Assembly: GCF_003955715.1 (NCBI RefSeq)
Contig: NZ_CP034463.1
Coordinates: 6,758,001 to 6,822,000, forward strand
Direction: 5' to 3'
From: Streptomyces aquilus
GTDB taxonomy: Bacteria > Actinomycetota > Actinomycetes > Streptomycetales > Streptomycetaceae
DNA length: 64,000 nucleotides
Positions within the stretch are counted from its first letter, which is position 1. Every line of letters begins with the position of its first letter. Below are positions 16,727 through 26,042 of this stretch, one piece after another. The notes beneath the pieces are model-generated. The model saw only the letters and a program-made list of their open reading frames with translations. It made no database searches and had not been told where the DNA came from. The translations under genes were made by a program, and so were the position numbers.

Positions 16727-17557
16727 ATGAACAAGGTGTGGCTCATCACCGGCGCGAGCAGCGGCTTCGGGCGGGCCATCGCGGAGGCGGCCCTCGCCGA
16801 CGGTGACGTGGTCGTGGGCGCGGCCCGCCGCCCCGAGGCGCTGGACGACCTCGTCGCCGCGCACCCCGACCAGGTGGAGGCGCTGCGCCTGGACGTCGCC
16901 GACACGGCCGCGGCCGAGGCGGCGGTACGGGACGTGGTGGCCCGGCACGGCCGGATCGACGTCCTGGTCAACAACGCGGGCCGTACGCATGTCGGCGCCT
17001 TCGAGGAGACCGGCGAGGACGAGCTGCGGGCGCTGTTCGACGTGCATGTCTTCGGGCCGGCGGCGCTGGTGCGCGCGGTACTGCCCTCGATGCGCGAGCG
17101 TCGCTCGGGCGCGATCGTCCAGATGAGCAGCATGGGCGGGCAGATGTCCTTCGCGGGCTTCTCGGCGTACAGCGGCACGAAGTTCGCGCTGGAGGGCATG
17201 TCCGAGGCGCTGGCGGACGAGGTCGCGGAGTTCGGCATCAAGGTGCTGATCGTCGAGCCGGGCGCCTTCCGGACCGGGTTGTTCGAGAAGGACCGGGCGG
17301 GCGTCAGTACGGACAGCGGCGTCTACTCCAAGGTCAGCACCACCCGCGGCTTCGTCTCCGGCGGCGACGGCACCCAGCCGGGCGACCCTGCCAAGGCCGC
17401 CGCGGTCGTCCTGGCCGCCCTCCGGTCCGACCACACTCCGCTGCGCCTCCCCCTCGGCGACGACGGCGTCTCGGCGGTCCTGGGCCACCTGGACCAGGTC
17501 AGGGAGGACATCACGCCCTGGGAGAAGGACGCGAGGGCGACGGCGTTCGACGCCTGA
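16727..17557 (+). CDS. Short-chain dehydrogenase/reductase
   Basis: This 276-residue classical SDR has ITGASSGFG for the dinucleotide, NNAG, and the catalytic YSGTK. It is not a polyketide ketoreductase because it lacks the CGGLGNF ending. It resembles the stand-alone actinobacterial oxidoreductases usually found beside a divergent LysR regulator, as here. The substrate is unknown, and a tailoring role in the polyketide pathway is possible but not supported beyond position. Confidence 0.9.
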   Translation: MNKVWLITGASSGFGRAIAEAALADGDVVVGAARRPEALDDLVAAHPDQVEALRLDVADTAAAEAAVRDVVARHGRIDVLVNNAGRTHVGAFEETGEDELRALFDVHVFGPAALVRAVLPSMRERRSGAIVQMSSMGGQMSFAGFSAYSGTKFALEGMSEALADEVAEFGIKVLIVEPGAFRTGLFEKDRAGVSTDSGVYSKVSTTRGFVSGGDGTQPGDPAKAAAVVLAALRSDHTPLRLPLGDDGVSAVLGHLDQVREDITPWEKDARATAFDA

Positions 17558-17591
17558 GAAGTTCCCGTACGTCAGTACAGCCCGTCCGGCC

Positions 17592-17884
17592 TCAGTTCAG
17601 CTCGTCCTCGCGGAAGGGCGCCGGGTCGGTGACCCAGCCCGCCGCGAGGGCGAGCCGTGACGTGCGGTGGACGGCGAGGAACCGGAAGGGGCGGTCGAGG
17701 GTGGCGTGGACCCGCTTCGACTCGTGCTCCGGCTCGGGATCGGTCTGATCGCCCACCACCATGGGCATCGTCTCGGTGAGCCCATCCGTCCGTTGCGCCG
17801 CCCACACGTCCAGTGCCGCCCCGTCGGCGGTCTCGTCCCCCGTCAGCCCCCGTTGACCGCCTGAATCGCGGCGTTCGTGACCAC
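17592..17884 (-). pseudogene. Decayed serpin (serine protease inhibitor) gene
   Basis: Three serpin-like pieces remain on the minus strand in the right order: an N-terminal VTNAAIQAVNG after a GTG at 17884, a middle LDVWAAQRTDGLTETMP, and the C-terminal DRPFRFLAVHRTSRLALAAG followed by WVTDP. The first piece is out of frame with the others, and most of the 370-400 residues of a serpin are missing, including the reactive-centre region. This is a deletion-plus-frameshift fossil. The 71-residue frame 17592-17807 may still be called as a small hypothetical gene. Confidence 0.55.
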
Positions 17885-17971
17885 CGTTCCGCCCCCGCTC
17901 ACCCTGCGCTTACCATGCGCCCAGTCGTACGACAGTTCGCCACCCCAGCCCGAACCAGGAGCACGGTACCC

Positions 17972-19126
17972 GTGTCCATACCTCCGCCTCCCGGCCCGCA
18001 CCAGCCCCAGGGGCCGTACCCGCCGGGCCCCTTCACCCCGCCAGGGCCCTGGGGGTACGGCTACGGCGGATACGCGCAGCCCGTGCCCGTCAACGGCGTC
18101 GCCATCGCCGCCCTGGTGCTCGGCATCCTCTGCTTCCTGCCGGCGGTAGGGCTGGTCCTGGGGCTGATCGCGCTCGCGCAGATCAAGAAGAGGGGCGAAC
18201 GCGGCAAGGGCATGGCGATCGCCGGGTCCGTGCTGTCCGTCGTCGGGCTGGTGCTGTGGACGGTGTCGCTGTCGACCGGGGTGGTGTCCGACGCGGTCGA
18301 CGGCTTCAAGGACGCCGCGCGCGGCGACGGCACCGCCTTCGCGCTCGCCAAGGGCGACTGCTTCGACTCGGGCACCGGCTCCCTCCACGGCGACGCCTAC
18401 GACGTCGACGAGGTGCCCTGCACCGACGCCCACCACGGCGAGGTGTTCGCCGTCGTCACCCTGCCGGCAGGCACCTTCCCCGGTGACGACGAGGTCACCG
18501 ACCTGGCCGACGACAAGTGCTACGCGCTCCAGGAGGACTACGCGATGGACGCGTGGGCCGTACCGGACGACGTGGACGTCTACTACCTGGTGCCGTCCAA
18601 GGAGAGCTGGACCTTCGGCGACCGCGAGATCACCTGCGTCTTCGGGAACGTCGACGAGAAGAAGAGCCTGACCGGCTCGCTGCGCAACGACGCCACCAAG
18701 CTCGACGCGGACCAGATCGCCTTCCTGAAGTCGGCCAACGCGCTGGACGGGGTGCTGTACGAGCAGCCCGAGGACTACGCCGAGGACGACCTGCCGGCGA
18801 ACCGGAAGTGGGCGGGCGAGGTCGGCACCACCCTCGACGAGCAGGCCGAGGCGCTGCGTGCCCGCTCCTGGCCCGCCGACAGCGAGAAGGCCGTCGCCGA
18901 CCTCGCCTCCGACCTGGAGGCGGCCCGCAAGGAGTGGGCGAAGGCCGCCGCGGCGAAGAACGTCGACGCCTACTACGAGCACTACGACGCCGGGTACGAG
19001 TACATCGACGGCGACACCACCGTCACCGCCCGCGAGGCTCTGGGGCTGGCCACCACGGTGCCGTCGTACGACGAGGACTACGACGGCGGGGGCGGCGACG
19101 GGGACGCGGGCGAGCTCGATGTGTGA
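17972..19126 (+). CDS. DUF4190/septum-formation-family membrane protein
   Basis: This 384-residue protein has a Pro/Gly/Tyr-rich cytosolic N-terminus (PPPPGPHQPQGPYPPGP), then two membrane helices forming a DUF4190-type hairpin (about residues 45-105: VAIAALVLGILCFLP and MAIAGSVLSVVGLVLW). An extracytoplasmic septum-formation-like domain follows with paired Cys (GDCFDSG, VPCTDAHHGEVF, DKCY, ITCVFG). The C-terminus is acidic. The GTG at 17972 is chosen; an earlier ATG would add an unlikely leader. The function in cell envelope or division is only inferred from the domain name. Confidence 0.8.
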   Translation: MSIPPPPGPHQPQGPYPPGPFTPPGPWGYGYGGYAQPVPVNGVAIAALVLGILCFLPAVGLVLGLIALAQIKKRGERGKGMAIAGSVLSVVGLVLWTVSLSTGVVSDAVDGFKDAARGDGTAFALAKGDCFDSGTGSLHGDAYDVDEVPCTDAHHGEVFAVVTLPAGTFPGDDEVTDLADDKCYALQEDYAMDAWAVPDDVDVYYLVPSKESWTFGDREITCVFGNVDEKKSLTGSLRNDATKLDADQIAFLKSANALDGVLYEQPEDYAEDDLPANRKWAGEVGTTLDEQAEALRARSWPADSEKAVADLASDLEAARKEWAKAAAAKNVDAYYEHYDAGYEYIDGDTTVTAREALGLATTVPSYDEDYDGGGGDGDAGELDV

Positions 19127-19144
19127 TCCCCGCTATAGCGGGGA
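19127..19144. promoter_or_regulatory. Perfect 18-bp palindrome
   Basis: TCCCCGCTATAGCGGGGA begins directly after the TGA of the preceding gene. It has no T-run. It may act as a short terminator or as an operator for the GntR gene 130 bp downstream; the sequence does not decide between these. Confidence 0.4.
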
Positions 19145-19273
19145 GAAAGTGCCTGCGTAAAGCCCGCCGACACCACATGTCACTACATCGAGTGATTCTC
19201 TGGCCTTTGCTTGCATGGCTCAACCCACGGTTGCCACGCTGTTGCTGTCTGTACAACCTGATGGGAGCGGCCA

Positions 19274-20026
19274 GTGACTTTCGGTGAGCAGCCGGCGTAT
19301 CTGCGTGTCGCGGGTGATCTGCGCAAGAAGATCGTCGACGGTTCGCTGCCACCGCACACCCGGTTGCCCTCCCAGGCCAGAATCCGCGAGGAGTACGGCG
19401 TCTCGGACACCGTCGCCCTGGAGGCCCGCAAGGTGCTGATGGCCGAGGGCCTGGTCGAGGGCCGCTCCGGCTCCGGGACGTACGTCCGTGAGCGGCCCGT
19501 ACCCCGCAGGGTCGCCCGCTCCGGCTTCCGCCCGGACGGCGGGGCGACGCCCTTCCGCCAGGAGCAGGCGGACGCCGACGCGCGCGGCACCTGGGAGTCC
19601 AGCAGCCGCCAGGCCGAGGCCAGCGTCGCCGTCGCCGAGCGGCTCGCGATCCGCCCCGGCGACCGCGTGATGTGCACCAAGTACGTCTACCGGGACAACG
19701 GCGAGCCGATGATGCTCTCCACCTCCTGGGAACCCCTCGCGGTCACCGGCCGCACCCCCGTGATGCTCCCCGAGGAGGGCCCACTCGGCGGCATGGGCGT
19801 CGTCGAGCGCATGGCGGCCATCGACGTGATCGTGGACAACGTCACCGAGGAGGTCGGCGCCCGCCCCGGCCTCGCCGAGGAACTCCTCGCCCTGGGCGGC
19901 GTCCCCGGTCATGTCGTCGTGGTCGTCCATCGCACGTTCTACGCCTCCGGCCGCCCCGTGGAGACGGCCGACGTGGTCATCCCGGCCGACCGCTACCGCG
20001 TCGCGTACCACCTTCCGGTGAAGTAG
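19274..20026 (+). CDS. GntR/HutC-family regulator with UTRA domain
   Basis: This 250-residue protein has an N-terminal winged helix (VAGDLRKKIVDGSLPPHTRL to EGRSGSGTYVRE) and a UTRA effector-binding domain (about 95-245). Streptomyces homologues of this type control plasmid transfer, sugar uptake or unknown targets. The GTG start at 19274 is set by the upstream GGGAG. The intergenic stretch before it contains TGTCTGTACAACC, vaguely like HutC operators, which would suggest autoregulation. The 296 bp after the gene (20027-20322) hold no coding sequence that I can support. Confidence 0.9.
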   Translation: MTFGEQPAYLRVAGDLRKKIVDGSLPPHTRLPSQARIREEYGVSDTVALEARKVLMAEGLVEGRSGSGTYVRERPVPRRVARSGFRPDGGATPFRQEQADADARGTWESSSRQAEASVAVAERLAIRPGDRVMCTKYVYRDNGEPMMLSTSWEPLAVTGRTPVMLPEEGPLGGMGVVERMAAIDVIVDNVTEEVGARPGLAEELLALGGVPGHVVVVVHRTFYASGRPVETADVVIPADRYRVAYHLPVK

Positions 20027-20322
20027 CGCACACCTTTACGGCTGTTGCCCCGGCGACGGTTCAACGGCCGCTCCTTCGAACGGCGTTGGATTCTGGCCGT
20101 TCTCGCAGGTGACCCCCTACGCGCGGATACGCCTCTGACCGGACGCATCGACGTCTGCGCACGGCGCGTTCGCCTCCGCACGCCCCCCTCGTTCTGGCCG
20201 GTTGCGTACCTCTTTGTGAAAATGCGTATTCGCTGCGTAAAGGTTAGGCGTAGGCTCGGGCATATGCGGATTGCGGTTTCCTTAGCGGGCGGGGCGTTGT
20301 CGGGAAGGAGCAGTGGGGGGCG

Positions 20323-20517
20323 ATGAACGACAGCACGATCACTCTTCCCTGGCTCGTCATACGACAGGACGACAACGGCAACCGCTACCGCGTGGGCCGC
20401 TATGCCACCCGCGCCGAGGCCCAGAAGATCGCCGACAGCCTCGACGACCGCGGACACAAGCAGCTGTACTGGGTCGAGCGCATCGGCCAGAACGGCGAGG
20501 CCACCCGCAACGCCTAG
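20323..20517 (+). CDS. SPOR-like small conserved protein
   Basis: This 64-residue protein contains LPWLVIRQDDNGNRYRVGRY and TRAEAQKIADSL, a single SPOR-like repeat fold with no signal peptide. Proteins like this are widespread and short in Streptomyces. The function is unknown; the SPOR resemblance suggests glycan or protein binding. The GGAGC/GGGGGG stretch just upstream acts as ribosome site. The NUDIX gene follows after 10 bp, so co-transcription is likely. Confidence 0.75.
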   Translation: MNDSTITLPWLVIRQDDNGNRYRVGRYATRAEAQKIADSLDDRGHKQLYWVERIGQNGEATRNA

Positions 20518-20527
20518 GCTCCGCCGC

Positions 20528-20932
20528 ATGACCGAACGCACCGTGGTGGTGGGAGCCGCCCTTCTCGACGCCGGCCGCCTCCTGGCCGCCCGCCGCAGCG
20601 CCCCACCCGAGTTGGCGGGCCGCTGGGAACTCCCGGGCGGCAAGGTCGAACCGGGCGAGACTCCCGAGGCGGCCCTGGTGCGAGAACTCCGCGAGGAGCT
20701 GGGCGTGGAGACGGAGGTGGGGGACCGGATCCCGGGCGAGTGGCCCCTTCGGGTCCCGTACGTCCTCCAGGTCTGGACGGTCCGCCTGCTCCCGGGTTCC
20801 CCCGATCCCAAGCCCCTCCAGGACCACGACGAACTCCGCTGGCTGAGCCGCGACGAGCTGTGGGACGTGCCGTGGTTGGACCAGGACATCCCGGCGGTCC
20901 GGGAAGTGGCGACCAGGCTGCTTGCCTCCTAG
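20528..20932 (+). CDS. NUDIX hydrolase, MutT-like
   Basis: This 134-residue protein has a complete Nudix box (GKVEPGETPEAALVRELREE, then LGV), preceded by WELPGG. It resembles 8-oxo-dGTP diphosphatases that sanitise the nucleotide pool. LDQDIPAVREVATRL forms the C-terminal helix. The ATG at 20528 gives the canonical length. Confidence 0.9.
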   Translation: MTERTVVVGAALLDAGRLLAARRSAPPELAGRWELPGGKVEPGETPEAALVRELREELGVETEVGDRIPGEWPLRVPYVLQVWTVRLLPGSPDPKPLQDHDELRWLSRDELWDVPWLDQDIPAVREVATRLLAS

Positions 20933-21004
20933 GCGCCCCCGCATACCCCCGTTCGCACCACAGTGCGCCCCGCCGCACGGTAATCCCCACCGGATATCGG
21001 GTAT

Positions 21005-21457
21005 GTGCCCATTAACCCCACGAAACCGGACATGGGTGTGGCCTGGGAAGTGATCGGCGTGATCGACACCGAAGGCGACTGCGCCGAGTGGTCGTTCCCC
21101 GCGGACCCCGGCGCCGTCCGTGCCGCCCGCGGAGCCGTCCGCGGACGACTGCGCGACTGGGGCCTCGACAGCATGGCCGACATCACCGCCCTGCTGGTGA
21201 GCGAACTGGTCACCAACTCCCTGCGGCACGCCACCGGCCCGATCGGCGTCCGCCTCGTCCGTCCCACCGGCCTCGACGCCGTCCTCCTGGTGGAGGTCTC
21301 CGACCCGCTCCCGGACCCGCCCCGCGAGCGCGTCGCGCTGCCGGAGGACGAGAGCGGCCGGGGTCTTCAGCTGGTCGCCCATTCCTCGCGCCGTTGGGGT
21401 ACCCGCCCCGGCGCGGCCGGGAAGACGGTGTGGTTCGAGCTCGCGGTGCCCCAGTGA
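21005..21457 (+). CDS. Stand-alone HATPase_c (RsbW-like) protein
   Basis: This 150-residue GHKL-fold ATPase has the N box LLVSELVTNSLRHA, a weak G1 region (EVSDPLPDPP) and the G2-like ESGRGLQLV, ending GKTVWFELAVP. Such proteins are anti-sigma or anti-anti-sigma kinases paired with STAS proteins in Streptomyces. A very similar domain ends the large phosphatase encoded next, so the pair looks like a local duplication. The GTG at 21005 is used; an ATG near 21032 is possible. Confidence 0.82.
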   Translation: MPINPTKPDMGVAWEVIGVIDTEGDCAEWSFPADPGAVRAARGAVRGRLRDWGLDSMADITALLVSELVTNSLRHATGPIGVRLVRPTGLDAVLLVEVSDPLPDPPRERVALPEDESGRGLQLVAHSSRRWGTRPGAAGKTVWFELAVPQ

Positions 21458-21730
21458 ACGCGGCGGCGCACCGGGGGCGTACGGGGTGTACGCGTGCGCC
21501 CGCACTGTCCACCGGCTGGTTCAGGCCACTGACGGTTGTCGGAGCGGGTGGTTCGACTGCGTGTTGGCTGGTTAGAAGACTGGAAGTGTTGTCGCGGTGC
21601 GGTCCAAAAAACGCTGGGACCGTGCTGTGATCGTGAACACCGTGTTGTGCGGCGCCGTAGTGCTGGATACTGCGGGCAGCCGTTGCCGGTGACCGGTGCC
21701 GGGCGCGGTGAGCTGGAGGGGACGGTTCGC

Positions 21731-24334
21731 GTGAGCGAGATACCAGCGAAGGCCACGGAGTCCGAGGACCCGTCGGGCGGCGCGAGGTCACAGGCCGCAT
21801 GTGAGGCCGTGGCCCCACAGGGTGACGCCATGTGGCAGAGCAGTCCGCCCGGCTCGATCTACGACTACATCAAGGTCGCGTCCTTCTCCATCGGCCCCGA
21901 CGGTCTCGTCGACCAGTGGAGCCTGCGCGCCGAGCAGGTCTTCGGGATCTCCGCCGAGCAGGCGGTCGGCATGGATCCCATCGAGGCGTTCATCGACCCG
22001 GACCGGCGCGAGATCGGCCAGCGCAAGATGGCCGAGATCCTCGACGGCCGCGAGTGGACCGGCGTCGTCCCCTTCCGCTCCCCGGACGGCGAGGACGGCA
22101 CCCCCGGTACGGAGGGCCTCGCCGAGGTCTATGTCATGCCGACGCGGACCGAGGACGGCGCGAAGGCCGCCGTCTGCATCGTCGTCGACGTCCGCACCCT
22201 GCGCAGCATCGAGACCGACCTCGCCGCCTCGCAGTCGATATTCGGTCAATCTCCGTTCGGTTTCCTGCTGATCGACCCCGACCTGCGGGTCCGCCGCGCC
22301 AACCAGCGGTTCGCCACCGTGTTCGGCGGGACTCCGGACGAGCACCGGGGCAAGGGTGTCCACGACTACCTGCCGCGTCCCGAGGCCGAGCGGGTGGCGG
22401 CCACCCTGCGCCGGGTCCTGGACACCGGCGACTCCATCACGGACATGCACGTCACGGGCTTCGTGCCGGGCTCCGAGGACCGCCGGCACTGGTCGGTCAA
22501 CCTCTACCGGGTGCACAGCGGCTCCGGACGCCCCATCGGCATCGCCTGGCTCGCCATCGACATCACCGCCCGCCGCCAGGCCGCCCGGGAAGCCGCCGCC
22601 GCGCGGCGCAATCTCGCCCTTCTCAACGAGGCCGGTGCCCGTATCGGCAACTCCCTCGACCTGGAGACCACCGCCCGCGAACTCCTCGACGTCGTCGTCC
22701 CCGGCTTCTGCGACCTGGCGACCGTCGATCTCTACCAGGGCCTCCTGGCCGGCGACGAGACCCCGCCCGGGCTCGCGGACGGCAGCGCCGAACTGCGCCG
22801 GGTCGCCTTCGCCAGCGCCGTCTCCGACGCCCCCTTCGCCGGCTCGGGCCCGCCCATAGCGGTCGGCGCCGTCCACCACTACCCCTTCAACTCGCCCTGC
22901 GCGGACGCCCTGCGCACCGCCCGCCCGCAGTACATCCCGGCCGAGGAGGGCGGCCTCGTGCAGTCCACGCTCGCCGTGCCGATGGTCGCCCACGACACCG
23001 TCGTAGGCCTGGCGCAGTTCGCGCGGACCAAGGGCAGTGAGCCGTTCGGGGACCGGGACCGGGAGCTGGCCGTCGAGCTGGCGGCGCGGGCCGCGGTCTG
23101 TATCGACAACGCGCGGCTGTACCGGCGGGAGCACGAGCGGGCGCTGATGTTGCAGCGGTCCCTGCTGCCGCCGGGCGACCCGGTCGCCGCCGGCCTCGAC
23201 ATCGCCTGCCGCTACCGGCCCGGCAACTCCTCCTCCGACCGGCCCAGCGAGGTCGGCGGCGACTGGTTCGACGTCATCGAACTGCCCGGGCACCGTACGG
23301 CGTTGGTGGTCGGGGACGTCATGGGGCGCGGACTGCGTGCCGCCGTGGCGATGGGTGAACTCCGCTCCGCCGTCCGCACCCTGGCCCTTCTCGACCTCGA
23401 ACCGGCGGAAGTGCTGAGCGCGTTGGACGAGATCGCGCGCGGGCTGGGAGCGCCCGGCGGTGTCCAGCAGGCCACCCGGGCCGCCCGCCGGCCCCGCGAG
23501 GCCGACCTGTCCGAGGTGTACCTGGCGACCTGCGTGTACGCCGTCTACGACTCCGTCACCCGCCGCTGCACCTTCGCCAACGCCGGTCATCTGCCGCCCG
23601 TCCTCGTCGAACCCGGCGAGGCGGCGCTGATGCTGGACGTCCCGCCGGGCATGCCGCTCGGCGTCGGCGGGGAGCCCTTCGAGGAGGTCGAGGTCGACCT
23701 TCCCGAGGGCGCTCTGCTCGCGCTCTACACGGATGGACTGGTCGAAAGCCGCGATCACCCCCTCGACGAGGGCCTCCAGGCGTTCGTGGGCGCGCTGACC
23801 GACCCGAGCCGCCCGCTGGAGGACGTCTGCGACCACGTCCTCAACACCCTCGACACCCACCACGGCGAGGACGACATCGCCCTGCTGATGGCCCGTGTCC
23901 AGGGCCTGCCCACCGACTCCGTCGGCGACTGGACCCTGCCGCGCGAGCCGCGCAGCGTGGGCCGGGCCCGGGAGTACGCGCGCGGGCAGCTGCTCAGCTG
24001 GGACCTGGAGCCGCTGGTCGACACCACGGAACTGCTGGTCAGCGAGCTGGTGACCAACGCCCTGCGGTACGGCGAGGGCGAGATCAGGCTGAGACTCCTC
24101 CTCGACCGCACCCTGGTCTGCGAGGTCTGGGACTCCGGCCTGGTCCAGCCGCGCCGCCGCCGCGCCCGCGACACCGACGAGGGCGGCCGGGGCCTGCAAC
24201 TGGTCGGCCTGCTCAGCGCGGCCTGGGGCTCACGCCGTACGCCGCGCGGGAAGACGGTGTGGTTCGAACTGCCGCTGCCGGACGGCGAGACGGGCCTGAC
24301 GGACCCGGCGGAGGCGTTGCTGAGCCTCTTCTAG
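21731..24334 (+). CDS. PAS-GAF-PP2C(SpoIIE)-HATPase signalling phosphatase
   Basis: This protein of about 867 residues has two PAS domains (roughly 35-160 and 170-290), a GAF domain (about 305-460), a PP2C/SpoIIE phosphatase domain (about 480-690, with VGGDWFDVIELP, VVGDVMGRG and LYTDGLVE) and a C-terminal HATPase domain (about 720-855, LLVSELVTNALRYG). It probably senses a signal through PAS/GAF and both dephosphorylates and phosphorylates an anti-anti-sigma factor. The GTG at 21731 is chosen because the frame upstream is not homologous-looking. No partner STAS gene lies nearby. Confidence 0.88.
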   Translation: MSEIPAKATESEDPSGGARSQAACEAVAPQGDAMWQSSPPGSIYDYIKVASFSIGPDGLVDQWSLRAEQVFGISAEQAVGMDPIEAFIDPDRREIGQRKMAEILDGREWTGVVPFRSPDGEDGTPGTEGLAEVYVMPTRTEDGAKAAVCIVVDVRTLRSIETDLAASQSIFGQSPFGFLLIDPDLRVRRANQRFATVFGGTPDEHRGKGVHDYLPRPEAERVAATLRRVLDTGDSITDMHVTGFVPGSEDRRHWSVNLYRVHSGSGRPIGIAWLAIDITARRQAAREAAAARRNLALLNEAGARIGNSLDLETTARELLDVVVPGFCDLATVDLYQGLLAGDETPPGLADGSAELRRVAFASAVSDAPFAGSGPPIAVGAVHHYPFNSPCADALRTARPQYIPAEEGGLVQSTLAVPMVAHDTVVGLAQFARTKGSEPFGDRDRELAVELAARAAVCIDNARLYRREHERALMLQRSLLPPGDPVAAGLDIACRYRPGNSSSDRPSEVGGDWFDVIELPGHRTALVVGDVMGRGLRAAVAMGELRSAVRTLALLDLEPAEVLSALDEIARGLGAPGGVQQATRAARRPREADLSEVYLATCVYAVYDSVTRRCTFANAGHLPPVLVEPGEAALMLDVPPGMPLGVGGEPFEEVEVDLPEGALLALYTDGLVESRDHPLDEGLQAFVGALTDPSRPLEDVCDHVLNTLDTHHGEDDIALLMARVQGLPTDSVGDWTLPREPRSVGRAREYARGQLLSWDLEPLVDTTELLVSELVTNALRYGEGEIRLRLLLDRTLVCEVWDSGLVQPRRRRARDTDEGGRGLQLVGLLSAAWGSRRTPRGKTVWFELPLPDGETGLTDPAEALLSLF

Positions 24335-24343
24335 GCACTCAGG

Positions 24344-25891
24344 TCAGGCGCGGCGCCCCCGGCCGCGCGGGCCGCCGAAGCTCGCCGCCGCCCCGCCGTC
24401 CAGCAGGATGCCGCCGAGCACCGCCCCGGCGATCCCGCTCTCGTGCTCGGCGGCCCCGGCGACGGGGTTGCCGTGCACGCGGACGTCCTGCTCGGCGAGG
24501 TCACGGGCCTCGACGGCGAGCGCGTCGGCGGCCACCGGGTCCTCGTCCAGCAGCCGCACCGCCTCCGCCAGCCGGGTGCGGGCCGTGGCGCCCACCGCAC
24601 CCCGGTGCGTCGCGACGAAGTCGTCCGCGCCCGCCACGGCGGTCCTCGCCGCCAGCGCGGCGGCGGCCCCCAGCACCCCGGCCGTCGGTTCCGCGGCGAG
24701 CGGCGCGACCGCCCGCACGATCCGGCGCAGGGCGTCGAGCGGGTCGTAGGGAGCCTCACTCGCCAGCTCGTCCCGTACGAAGGCCAGGACGTTGTCGGCG
24801 TGCACGATCCGCGCCCGCAGCTCGCCGACGGGCACCTGGGCCCGCGCCGACCGCTGGGTCCGCGCGATCTCCGCCTCCGCGCCGGTCAGCGCGGCCGGTA
24901 CCAGGGCCGCGGCCCCGGAGAGCTCCGTGCCGAGGCGTTCGACGCCGTGGAGGAAGACGGCGGCCTGGGCGATCGCGCCCTCGGCGGCGCGCAGATGCAC
25001 GGCGGCCCGGTCGTGGGCGGCGAGGTCGCCGGCCTGGCGGGCCTGGTTGAGGCGGAGGGTGGCGAAGACGAGCCGGTCCTTGGCCTGCTCCCCGTATCCG
25101 GTGACCTCGGCGACGGCGGCGGGGCCGTACCGGGCGGTCAGGTCGGCGAGCAGCGCGTCGACGGCCCGGGTGCGGCCGGTGAGCGCCCGGAACCGGGTCT
25201 CGGCCAGCCCCAGCGCCTCACCCGCCCCCTGCTCCAGGCCGCGCAGCTGGTCGACGCCGGCCGCGGCCTCGTCCAGCCGCCGCCCGGCCTCCTCGCAGCG
25301 GCCCACGATCCCGGCGAGCGCGTGCTGCCGGGCCGCGGCCTCCTCCGGTACGCCGTCGTCGTACTGCTGCCGCATCCGGAAAGCGGCCCGCAGCTCGGCC
25401 TCCGCGCCCCGCAGCGCGAGGACCGTGGACGCCACCGCGCTCTCCCCGAACCGGGCCTCGACGAAGGCCAGCTCCTCACGGCTGGTGCGGACACTGTCGT
25501 CGGCGGCCACCAGCAACACCCGGGCCTGCTCGTCCAGTTCGGCCGGCGGCGGTGACGCGGCGAGCGGGGCGGGGGCGCCGCCGGGGGTGGTCCGGGTCCG
25601 GGTGCGCCGCGACCGCCGTACGTACGCGTAGCCGGCCACCACCGCCGCCGCGCCCGCGACCACCAGCGGCAGCACCAGGTCGGCGGCCGACGACTCGTCC
25701 TCCTCCTGCGCGAGGGACGGTGCGGCCGCCTGCGCGCGGCCGTCGGCCGCCGGGGCGCGGTGCTCGATCGTCATCCCCGGCAGCACCAGCCACAGCACGC
25801 CGATCAGCACACCCAGCAGGGTGTGCGCGACCCGCGCGGATATGTGCGAGGTCGCCCGCCGCGGCCGGCCCCGTATCAAGGATGACGTCAC
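24344..25891 (-). CDS. Membrane-anchored coiled-coil protein
   Basis: This protein of about 515 residues has a signal/membrane segment (HTLLGVLIGVLWLVLPGM), a short external Gln/Ala/Glu-rich stretch, a second membrane helix (LVLPLVVAGAAAVVAGYAYV) and a long Ala/Arg/Glu-rich helical region to the C-terminus. It resembles the backbone of TPM-domain proteins, but the TPM domain expected between the two helices is absent. The GTG start at 25891 is chosen. It is convergent with the phosphatase gene (9-bp gap). The function is unknown. Confidence 0.65.
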   Translation of the reverse strand: MTSSLIRGRPRRATSHISARVAHTLLGVLIGVLWLVLPGMTIEHRAPAADGRAQAAAPSLAQEEDESSAADLVLPLVVAGAAAVVAGYAYVRRSRRTRTRTTPGGAPAPLAASPPPAELDEQARVLLVAADDSVRTSREELAFVEARFGESAVASTVLALRGAEAELRAAFRMRQQYDDGVPEEAAARQHALAGIVGRCEEAGRRLDEAAAGVDQLRGLEQGAGEALGLAETRFRALTGRTRAVDALLADLTARYGPAAVAEVTGYGEQAKDRLVFATLRLNQARQAGDLAAHDRAAVHLRAAEGAIAQAAVFLHGVERLGTELSGAAALVPAALTGAEAEIARTQRSARAQVPVGELRARIVHADNVLAFVRDELASEAPYDPLDALRRIVRAVAPLAAEPTAGVLGAAAALAARTAVAGADDFVATHRGAVGATARTRLAEAVRLLDEDPVAADALAVEARDLAEQDVRVHGNPVAGAAEHESGIAGAVLGGILLDGGAAASFGGPRGRGRRA

Positions 25892-26042
25892 ATTTCGGAG
25901 CGTATGAGCAGGAATGCGGGGGCGCGACCGGGAAGAGGCGCAGGGAGGCGGCAGGGGACGGAGAGGGGCGAGAGGTCCGTACGGGCCGGGGTGCGGTGAA
26001 ATCCGGCTGCGGCTGCCGGGGCCGGATGCCAGGATCGGGCGG

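Noticed and set aside
24344..24759. Alternative frame within the coiled-coil protein gene
   Set aside because: Arg/Pro/Gly-rich translation without family motifs, read in a second frame of the same strand; a GC-bias shadow.
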